Source: Peribacillus muralis (GTDB lineage: Bacteria > Bacillota > Bacilli > Bacillales > DSM-1321). Taken from it: a stretch of 36,346 nt of DNA. The position numbers and the translations under genes were made by a program. Location of the stretch: contig NZ_LMBV01000014.1 in the NCBI RefSeq assembly GCF_001439925.1, forward strand, positions 84,887 through 121,232, given 5' to 3'. Positions within the stretch are counted from its first letter, which is position 1; each line of letters begins with the position of its first letter. The notes beneath the pieces were generated by a model, which was not told the origin of the DNA, did not search any database, and saw nothing but the letters and a program-made list of their open reading frames with translations. Below are positions 18,186 through 25,048 of the stretch, piece after piece.

Positions 18186-19670
18186 TCAATAATCGACCAA
18201 GGCTTTCCTTCGGTCATTCAAAACGTTGATTTTTTCGTTATATTCCTTCTTCTGTCGTTCTAGTTTTTGTTTTCTATTCACAATCATCCGGGTAACTTCT
18301 TTCGGGCTGGGTCCGCCTTGAATGCTTCTTATCTGGACAAAGTATTCGGGAGAGATGATTTTTTTCCATTTGTCTTCTGCTATAGAAACTGAAACGAATT
18401 CATTTATCATCTGGTTAATGTTCTTTGTGTCCCAGTCATATAGCTCTTTGCCTTCACTTATCGACCGTTTTGCGATATGGCTTGCTATGGAATGGGCTTT
18501 TCTAAAGGATATGTCGTAATCCCTTGATAGCGTATCGGCTAATTCAGTAACCGTTATACAGGATTTTGCGGCCATTTTCTTAGTATGTTCTTCATGTACG
18601 TTCAAGGTTGAGATGACGGCGTACATGAGTTTCATGACACGGCTTGCATTCGAAAAGGCTCGATATAAATGCGGCTGTAAATCATCCTCGGTATCGACGA
18701 TATCACCAAATGGTGTGTTGTGGATCATATTCACTGCAGCAAGTGCATCACCATACGCACTGCTTGCAATCGAACGCGAATGTTCAATTGAAACTGGATT
18801 CCTTTTTTGCGGCATGATGCTGCTTACTTGAACATAAGGATCTGCGACAGAAAAGGTGCCATACTCCCTTGTCACATGCTGCAAGAAATCTTGAATCCAC
18901 CTTCCAGCATTGACCATGCACGTCATGATGGCAGTTGCGGTTTCCAATAAATAATCGGCCCCTCCGATCGAGTCATAGGAATTTTCAATAATTGAATCGA
19001 ACCCGAGCAGTTCAGCGGTGCGATCCCTGCTGATTGGAAATCCAGTCGTGGTTAATGCCGCCGCACCGAGAGGAGATTGGTTCACCGTTTCATAGGCTGA
19101 CCATAAACGTTCAACATCTCTTTGAAGTACATCATAAATTGCTAAAAAATAATGGCCTAATGTAGTCGGCTGGGCCGGCTGGGTATGCGTATAACCAGTA
19201 ATATAGGTTTCTATATGTTTCTCTGCTTGCACCAAGAATGCTTCACTCAATTGGTGTGAATAGCCGATCAATCGGAGTAGATGTCCTCTCAAAACAAGCC
19301 GATACATCGCAACGCCCATATCATTACGACTGCGACCGATATGAATCTTTCCAGCTAGCTCATGGCCGATTTCATCGCCAATCTTTGCCTCCATCATGAA
19401 AAATAAGTCTTCGAATTGAGGTTGATAAGCTAGCTGGGTGAGATCTGTTTGTGCCACTTTCCTAATTCCATCCAGCATGATTTTTGCTTCTTCTTCTTTA
19501 ATGATCTTTTGTTCTGAAAGCATGATGACATGTGCACGATGAATATCGAACATCACATGAAATAAGTAATCTCTTTGGTCATTAAAAACAGGCATTAGAA
19601 GCTCTTCTACATATGTTTTTCCTGGAAAAACACTACCTTCATTTTTGATAAATTCATCAAGCTTACTCAT
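18186..19670 (-). CDS. Argininosuccinate lyase-like enzyme (fumarase/aspartase superfamily)
   Basis: A 494-residue protein with the three superfamily regions: GRSRNDMG at 112-119, THTQPAQPTTLGHY at 161-174 (catalytic-side His 162), and SSIMPQKRNP at 283-292 in the mobile loop with the catalytic Ser. It resembles argininosuccinate lyase most, but true ArgH has GRSRNDQ and MPQKKNPD. Here Gln is Met, Lys is Arg and Asp is Val, and the following SIEH resembles adenylosuccinate-lyase relatives. The C-terminal 40 residues form a charged helix (NRKQKLERQKKEYNEK). It is the last gene of an ABC-transporter operon with no arginine-biosynthesis gene, so I infer a catabolic C-N lyase releasing fumarate (or a relative) from an imported N-substituted aspartate-type compound. 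ATG 19670 follows GGGGGTACAAAG; the gap to the permease gene is 15 bp. Confidence 0.85.
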   Translation of the reverse strand: MSKLDEFIKNEGSVFPGKTYVEELLMPVFNDQRDYLFHVMFDIHRAHVIMLSEQKIIKEEEAKIMLDGIRKVAQTDLTQLAYQPQFEDLFFMMEAKIGDEIGHELAGKIHIGRSRNDMGVAMYRLVLRGHLLRLIGYSHQLSEAFLVQAEKHIETYITGYTHTQPAQPTTLGHYFLAIYDVLQRDVERLWSAYETVNQSPLGAAALTTTGFPISRDRTAELLGFDSIIENSYDSIGGADYLLETATAIMTCMVNAGRWIQDFLQHVTREYGTFSVADPYVQVSSIMPQKRNPVSIEHSRSIASSAYGDALAAVNMIHNTPFGDIVDTEDDLQPHLYRAFSNASRVMKLMYAVISTLNVHEEHTKKMAAKSCITVTELADTLSRDYDISFRKAHSIASHIAKRSISEGKELYDWDTKNINQMINEFVSVSIAEDKWKKIISPEYFVQIRSIQGGPSPKEVTRMIVNRKQKLERQKKEYNEKINVLNDRRKALVDY

Positions 19671-19685
19671 CTTTGTACCCCCGGT

Positions 19686-21374
19686 TTATAAGGCTTTCTC
19701 TGCCTTGATTCCAAAAAACTTGTTCGAAATATAGAGAACGATGACAATCAGCGTGATTTGAATCATCCCATAGGCAGCTGCCTGCCCCATATTGAACATC
19801 CGAAACTGATTCATAATTTCAATGGATATCGGTCTGTTTATAATCGTATACAACAGGACTGAAGTTGGGAATTCTCCGACAGACTCGATAAAGGCCAATA
19901 AAGTCCCTGCTAAAACTCCAGGCATAATAATTGGTAAAATGACCTTTCTGAACGTATAAAACCACTTTGCCCCCAAGTTTCGGGCAGCTTCTTCAATTGA
20001 GTCATCAAGCTGCTCAAGGACAGCGTTAGTCGAGCGGACAACGAGTGGAATATGTCTGATGAAATACGCAAGTGGCAAAATCCAAAATGTTCCTACGAGT
20101 ATTTGCCCGAAAGAAAAAACGCTAGGTTCATTAAATGCGAATATCAAGTTCATCCCTATGACCGTTGCGGGCAATGCCCAGGGAATCATGACTAAAATAT
20201 CAACAAAACTTTTCCCGATGAATTTCCGTTTGACAAGCACATAGGATGCGATGACCCCGAATACCAGATTTGCCAATGTTGCAATAACAGCCATCAGTAA
20301 ACTATTTCGCAGCGGTTTAAAAATATTAGGATCCTCAAACAAAAGCCTGTAATTTTCCACATTAAATACGGTTGGATACGTTTGGAATGTCCAGGTTCCA
20401 TCCGGCACAAGAGAAAGCAATAGAATCGTAAAGTGGGGTAAAAGCAGAATCAATACGCCGATGATTCCTATTACGGCCATCACCCACTTTATAAACGGAT
20501 TTTTCACTTCACTTCTGTGTGCACCAATTCCTTTCGAAGCCATGCGATAATCCTTCCTATTCTGGTACCAACGCATGAATAGTAGAAATGCAATTGAAAC
20601 GATGGATAAAATGACCGATTGAGTAGCGGCAATCTCCATATCACCATTAATTTTTGAAAAATAGATTTGCAGACTCAACACCCTGTACCCGCCAGCCAAT
20701 AAAAATGGAGCACTGAAAGAAGCCATTGAAATCATGAAAACAAGCAAAGATGCGGCAACGATGGCAGGTGTCAATAATGGAAAAGTCACCTTCCAAAATA
20801 CCTTGAATTTATTTGCACCTAAGTTATAAGCAGCTTCTTCTAGCGACGGATCGATTTTATTGATCGCAGCGGATACGGTCATATAAAAATAGACATACAT
20901 CGTATAGGCATGCACGATCAGGATTCCCGACACCCCGCCGATTTTAAAAGGTACTTTATCGAGCCCTAATAGATCCTTGATGGCATTGGGAATCAATCCC
21001 GATTCTCCATATAAAAACATAAAGGCCATAACCCCTACCAATGACGGAAGAACAATCGGCAAAATCGCTGCTGATGAAAAAAAGCTTCTGCCAGGAAAAT
21101 CGTAACGGTTGAAAATAAATGCGAGTGGTATGCCAATCAAGGCACTGGCCAATACACTTAAAATCGATATATAAACCGAATTCCATAGCGCTTCTAAGTT
21201 CGTTTTCGATTCCTGTACGAAAAAGTCCTGATAATTTCCGAGAGATATCGTCCCATCTTTTTGCAAACTTTCAATAAAGGTCCTCAATGATGGATAGAGA
21301 ACATACGCTACGAGCACTAATACAACTGGTATAAGCAGCCAAATCGTCAATCTCGTATCACGATTTTTAATCAT
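19686..21374 (-). CDS. ABC transporter permease, fused double-domain (iron/organophosphate type)
   Basis: A 562-residue protein made of two fused permease domains, each with about six helices, separated near residue 290. Each half has an EAA loop that docks to the ATPase: EEAAYNLGAN in the first and EEAARNLGAK in the second. Fused permeases like this are typical of the Fe3+/2-aminoethylphosphonate/sugar-phosphate importers (FbpB, AfuB and PhnU-like). The start overlaps the ATPase stop by four bases (ATGA), showing tight coupling. It forms the membrane channel for the solute captured by the lipoprotein encoded at 22499-23584. Confidence 0.9.
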   Translation of the reverse strand: MIKNRDTRLTIWLLIPVVLVLVAYVLYPSLRTFIESLQKDGTISLGNYQDFFVQESKTNLEALWNSVYISILSVLASALIGIPLAFIFNRYDFPGRSFFSSAAILPIVLPSLVGVMAFMFLYGESGLIPNAIKDLLGLDKVPFKIGGVSGILIVHAYTMYVYFYMTVSAAINKIDPSLEEAAYNLGANKFKVFWKVTFPLLTPAIVAASLLVFMISMASFSAPFLLAGGYRVLSLQIYFSKINGDMEIAATQSVILSIVSIAFLLFMRWYQNRKDYRMASKGIGAHRSEVKNPFIKWVMAVIGIIGVLILLLPHFTILLLSLVPDGTWTFQTYPTVFNVENYRLLFEDPNIFKPLRNSLLMAVIATLANLVFGVIASYVLVKRKFIGKSFVDILVMIPWALPATVIGMNLIFAFNEPSVFSFGQILVGTFWILPLAYFIRHIPLVVRSTNAVLEQLDDSIEEAARNLGAKWFYTFRKVILPIIMPGVLAGTLLAFIESVGEFPTSVLLYTIINRPISIEIMNQFRMFNMGQAAAYGMIQITLIVIVLYISNKFFGIKAEKAL

Positions 21375-22483
21375 GGAGCATCACCGCTTATGACTGGAAT
21401 GAGGCGAAGCTGTTTTTCAGGAAGTTGGACATACACTTCTTTTCCTTGATAAAAGTATCCAAATTCATGTGTATTGAATACGTCAACCCTTAATAACACG
21501 TTTTGAACATCGACCATGACATTCACAACCGACCCAAAGAATTGAACGGAATTGATTTTCCCTTTAAAGATATTCATTCCGTCTTCGTCAGCTTCTAATA
21601 TCCTGATAGCTTCAGGACGAATCGAAATCGCGAGGTTATCATCAGTCTGTAAAATGGAATCTTCGTCTCCAGTTTTATTTTGAACATATAACCTAACCGG
21701 CTGCTCAACGTTCTTAAGAGCAACGACTTTATTTTCTGGTTGAACGCTTTCCACTTGAACCGGTAATAGATTAATTTCACCTATGAAGCTCGCCACAAAG
21801 TCATTGGCCGGCTGATTATAAATTTCTGCCGGCGTCCCGACCTGGTGACATACACCATAATTGAACACAGCAATCCGATCACTCATTGATAATGCTTCAG
21901 CCTGGTCATGTGTGACATAAATGGTGGTAATTTTATAATCGCGCTGCAACCTTAAGATTTCCACTCTCATTTCATCACGAAGCTTGGCATCCAAATTACT
22001 TAATGGTTCATCCAGCAACAATATCTCCGGTTCGATTACAAGTGCTCTCGCAAGGGCCACGCGCTGCTGCTGTCCCCCGCTTAACTGGCTCACTTGACGA
22101 TTCGAGTAAATCTCCAACCTGACCTTTTGGAGGGCATCCAACACTCTTCTCTTTAATTCAGCTGAAGAAACTTTTCGCACACGCAAGCCAAACGCTACAT
22201 TTTCAAAAACGGTCATATGAGGAAAGAGGGCATAGTTTTGAAAAACCATGCCTGTATTTCTTTTCTCCGGAGGTACACGCGTCATATCTTTGTCGCCAAA
22301 TCGGACGACACCTTTTGTTGGATAATAAAAACCGGCAATCATCCGAAGCGTTGTCGTTTTACCGCAGCCACTCGGACCAAGAAAGGTAAAAAACTCCCCT
22401 TCTTTAATTTCCAGATTCAAAGAGTCAACAGCTATCGTTTTCCCGAAGGCTTTTTGGACATTCTCTATTTTTATTGAAGCCAT
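21371..22483 (-). CDS. ABC transporter ATP-binding protein with TOBE domain
   Basis: A 370-residue ATPase of the Fe3+/polyamine/aminoethylphosphonate importer class. Walker A GPSGCGKT is at 36-43, the Q-loop at about 81, signature LSGGQ at 133-137, Walker B LLLDEP at 154-159 and the switch His in YVTHDQAEAL. Residues from about 240 form a TOBE-type regulatory domain (AISIRPEAIRIL, then KINSVQFFGSVVNVMVD). It powers import through the fused permease. The gap to the binding-protein gene is 15 bp and the stop overlaps the permease start. All catalytic motifs are intact. Confidence 0.92.
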   Translation of the reverse strand: MASIKIENVQKAFGKTIAVDSLNLEIKEGEFFTFLGPSGCGKTTTLRMIAGFYYPTKGVVRFGDKDMTRVPPEKRNTGMVFQNYALFPHMTVFENVAFGLRVRKVSSAELKRRVLDALQKVRLEIYSNRQVSQLSGGQQQRVALARALVIEPEILLLDEPLSNLDAKLRDEMRVEILRLQRDYKITTIYVTHDQAEALSMSDRIAVFNYGVCHQVGTPAEIYNQPANDFVASFIGEINLLPVQVESVQPENKVVALKNVEQPVRLYVQNKTGDEDSILQTDDNLAISIRPEAIRILEADEDGMNIFKGKINSVQFFGSVVNVMVDVQNVLLRVDVFNTHEFGYFYQGKEVYVQLPEKQLRLIPVISGDAP

Positions 22484-22498
22484 CCCAACGACACTTCC

Positions 22499-23584
22499 TT
22501 ATTCTTTAATTTCTTTATCTCCGCTTTTAATATTTTCGTCCCAATATTTCATCCATTCGTCACCTTTTTCTTGGAAAACATCCCAATCAATATCCATCGC
22601 TTTAATTTCTGTTTCCGTAATCCATTCTGGTAAATCCTTCACATCACTTCTAGTCGGAATCCTGTAAAATTCTTCTGCCAGGGTTTTTGCGGCTTCCGGT
22701 GAATTCACAAACTCATAAAAAGCTTCAGCCGCTTTAGGATGCTTGGCGCCTTCAACAACGGCAATGCCTTCAGTCAACACTGGCGTTCCGCTTTCTGGAA
22801 TGACGAACTCAAACGGATAATTTTTATTTTCTTTAAGCATGACAACATCCGGCATGGCCCAAACGGAAAGTGAGCCCTCCCCTTTAGCTACTTTGTTATA
22901 CATCATTTCAGGGTTAGCTGAATATTCCTTTGTGTTTTGGTCGAGCTTCTTTAACCAGTCATATCCTTCTTCAGGATCTTTTGTGTCCTTATACGTACGA
23001 TAGATCATCGCAGAAAAAATCGTCCTCATCGTTCCGGATGCTAATGGATAGCGGATGATGATTTCATCTTTCCACTTCGGATCAAGCAGCTCATCCCAAT
23101 CTTTCGGTACTTCGTCTTTTGATAATTCTTTGCTGTTATACATAATGACTTCCGGCGTCTGACTCGTTCCCGTCCAATACCATTCCGGATCGTGGAATCC
23201 TTGATCGAGGTTCTCGGAATAAGTAGGCTTATAGGCAGCCAACAGCCCATCATCCTTCGCTTGATTAAAGTTCGTGGAAGGTGCCCCCCACCAAACGTCT
23301 GCCTGCGGGTTATTTTTCTCTGATCGAACACGGTCAAGGATTTCCTGGGACCCCATGTCAAGCCACTCAACATCAATCCCATATTTATCCTCGAACTGTT
23401 TTTCGAATTTTGACAATATATCTTTGCCATGCGGTGAATACACGACAATCTTATCCTCCAATTTTTCTCCCTTGGCTCCACCAGATTCCGTACTCGTTTT
23501 CGTGTCAGAGCCACTACACCCGGAAATCAATAGAGCTGCCGATAAGGAAAGTGCTGATACGAACGACTTTTTCCTATTTTGCAT
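22499..23584 (-). CDS. ABC transporter substrate-binding lipoprotein (AfuA/FbpA type)
   Basis: A 361-residue lipoprotein. A basic N-terminus and hydrophobic stretch end in LLISGC, with lipid-bearing Cys 23, followed by a Ser/Thr/Gly-rich linker. The mature part is a type II periplasmic-binding-protein fold of the Fe3+/spermidine/organophosphate class: KIVVYSPHGKDILSKFEKQF, QADVWWGAPS, and a C-terminal EFYRIPTRSDV block. The tandem tyrosines used by ferric-binding proteins are not seen at the usual late position, so a small organic anion is more likely than bare iron; this is inference. The ATG overlaps the ROK stop codon by one base (TAATG), with GAGGGGG inside the ROK gene as ribosome site. 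Confidence 0.88.
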   Translation of the reverse strand: MQNRKKSFVSALSLSAALLISGCSGSDTKTSTESGGAKGEKLEDKIVVYSPHGKDILSKFEKQFEDKYGIDVEWLDMGSQEILDRVRSEKNNPQADVWWGAPSTNFNQAKDDGLLAAYKPTYSENLDQGFHDPEWYWTGTSQTPEVIMYNSKELSKDEVPKDWDELLDPKWKDEIIIRYPLASGTMRTIFSAMIYRTYKDTKDPEEGYDWLKKLDQNTKEYSANPEMMYNKVAKGEGSLSVWAMPDVVMLKENKNYPFEFVIPESGTPVLTEGIAVVEGAKHPKAAEAFYEFVNSPEAAKTLAEEFYRIPTRSDVKDLPEWITETEIKAMDIDWDVFQEKGDEWMKYWDENIKSGDKEIKE

Positions 23585-24810
23585 TAATAATCCCCCTCAT
23601 CATGAAAATTCAAAATGCTTTCATGCTCCCTTAAAAATAGGGAAACCGCGCCAAGAACGCCTGCGTTTTCTCCTAGCTGTGAAGTTTTCATTTCTACTAA
23701 ACTGGGAAGATATCGATCAATGATTTCGCGAATTCTAGGCAAAATGTATTCAGCTGAATGTAATACACCACCTCCTAAAATAATCACCTCTGGATTTAGC
23801 AAACTAGCTGCATTCACTATTCCGAAGGCTAAATGTTCGATGGCTTCATCAATTACGGCTAAAGCTGCCGAGTCTCCTTTTTTGGCGAATAAAAAAGCAT
23901 CCTCCCCTGATAGCCCAGAAGACTGTGCTCGCTCAAATAAAGTATGATGCGGATCCTTAAGAACAGCTCTCGTAAATTGGTCGCCAATTGATTTTCCTCC
24001 TGCGACATTTTCCAAATAGCCGTATCTATGGAAAACCGGCTTGAATTCTCGCTTAAGATCCTCTTTGTTCGTTACCATATATCCGATTTCCCCTGCTGCA
24101 CTTGAAGCCCCTCTGTATATCTGGTTATTCAAGATGATGCCGCTTCCTATCCCCGTGCCAACTGCAATGAACAGTAAATTCCGCTTATTTTGCGCATTTC
24201 CCAGCCACTGTTCACCAAGGGCAGCCGCATTTACATCATTATCAATATAAATGGGGAAATTAAAATACCGTTTCGCTTCGGCTATAAATGGATACTGTAC
24301 CCACCCTAAACTCGGCGCCTCTATGACTAATCCGCTTGCCGTTTGCGTAATACCGGGAATTCCCACCCCCATTCCTAATATCCTGTCTTTCGAAACCTGA
24401 TTCTTTGCAATTAACCGTTCCGTTTCAATTGCCATTTGCTTAAGAATACCTGCTTGCAAATAAGTGTTTGTTGAAAAACTAGTATCTGCAAGGATGTTGC
24501 CGCATAAATCACATAAAACGATTTTCACTTTCGTTCCGCCGATGTCAGTCCCGATGATATAGGCAGCCTTTTCATTAAAAAAGAGCTGGATAGGCCTCCG
24601 CCCACCTTGCGAAGAAGATTCTCCTATCCCTTTCTCCACTACCCATTTCTCCTGGATAAGTTCATCCACAGCCAGAGAAACAGTCGGTTTGCTTAACTTA
24701 AGCTTAACGGCGATTTCAGCCCTTGAAACGGGTGAACATTCTCGGATGCATGTCATGATTCTTTTCTTATTGACATATTTATGTTGACGGGGTGTTCTTT
24801 TTATACTCAT
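23584..24810 (-). CDS. ROK-family transcriptional regulator
   Basis: About 408 residues. An N-terminal winged helix-turn-helix (VSRAEIAVKLKLSKPTVSLAV, around 29-49) is followed by a ROK domain with the phosphate-binding GTDIGGTKVKIV and DNDVNAAALGEQWLG blocks. ROK kinases and many ROK repressors have ExGH and a zinc cluster CxCGxxGCxE. Here ExGH is EIGY (242-245) and the Cys cluster is replaced by HRYGYLENVAGG. It therefore probably binds its sugar-like ligand without kinase activity. ATG 24810 is preferred over GTG 24813. It is the first gene of the operon and is likely autoregulated through GTTAGTA-type sites at 24832 and 24961. ROK regulators usually sense sugars or amino sugars. Confidence 0.9.
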   Translation of the reverse strand: MSIKRTPRQHKYVNKKRIMTCIRECSPVSRAEIAVKLKLSKPTVSLAVDELIQEKWVVEKGIGESSSQGGRRPIQLFFNEKAAYIIGTDIGGTKVKIVLCDLCGNILADTSFSTNTYLQAGILKQMAIETERLIAKNQVSKDRILGMGVGIPGITQTASGLVIEAPSLGWVQYPFIAEAKRYFNFPIYIDNDVNAAALGEQWLGNAQNKRNLLFIAVGTGIGSGIILNNQIYRGASSAAGEIGYMVTNKEDLKREFKPVFHRYGYLENVAGGKSIGDQFTRAVLKDPHHTLFERAQSSGLSGEDAFLFAKKGDSAALAVIDEAIEHLAFGIVNAASLLNPEVIILGGGVLHSAEYILPRIREIIDRYLPSLVEMKTSQLGENAGVLGAVSLFLREHESILNFHDEGDY

Positions 24811-24831
24811 CACATCACGGCCTTACCTTAT

Positions 24832-24841
24832 TTAGTTAGTA
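24832..24841. promoter_or_regulatory. Possible ROK operator half-site
   Basis: TTAGTTAGTA lies about 22 bp upstream of the ROK start codon, inside the short ROK leader. The GTTAGTA core is repeated, inverted, as TACTAAC at 24978-24984. ROK (XylR-like) operators are rich in TTAGTT. Inference only. Confidence 0.4.
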
Positions 24842-24867
24842 AAAATGCCTAATCAATTATTGGGAAA

Positions 24868-24918
24868 TTGACTCGTTTAAATCCACTGATTATAATAGTT
24901 ACTTCTAATCATTTACAA
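24868..24918. promoter_or_regulatory. Overlapping divergent sigma-A promoters
   Basis: Rightward: TTGACT (24868-24873), 17 bp, TATAAT (24891-24896), serving the PIG-L gene. Leftward: TTGTAA (complement of 24913-24918), 18 bp, TATAAT (complement of 24889-24894), serving the ROK operon. The two -10 boxes share four bases in ATTATAAT, so two polymerases could not bind at once. Confidence 0.65.
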
Positions 24919-24960
24919 ATATAACCATAAATGATATTCATTAAATATCATCTTTCTTCA

Positions 24961-24985
24961 GGTTAGTTCGCTAACAGTACTAACC
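24961..24985. promoter_or_regulatory. Nested inverted repeats, probable operator
   Basis: GGTTAG (24961-24966) and CTAACC (24980-24985) are inverted, and inside lies GTTAG-TTCG-CTAAC (24962-24975). The site is about 60 bp into the PIG-L leader, where a bound repressor could block elongation or form a loop with 24832-24841. Confidence 0.5.
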
Positions 24986-25048
24986 TACATTTTCTCTCTC
25001 CACAAAATTTTACTGATTTTTAATAATCGAAGGAGGTTGAAATAAGAA

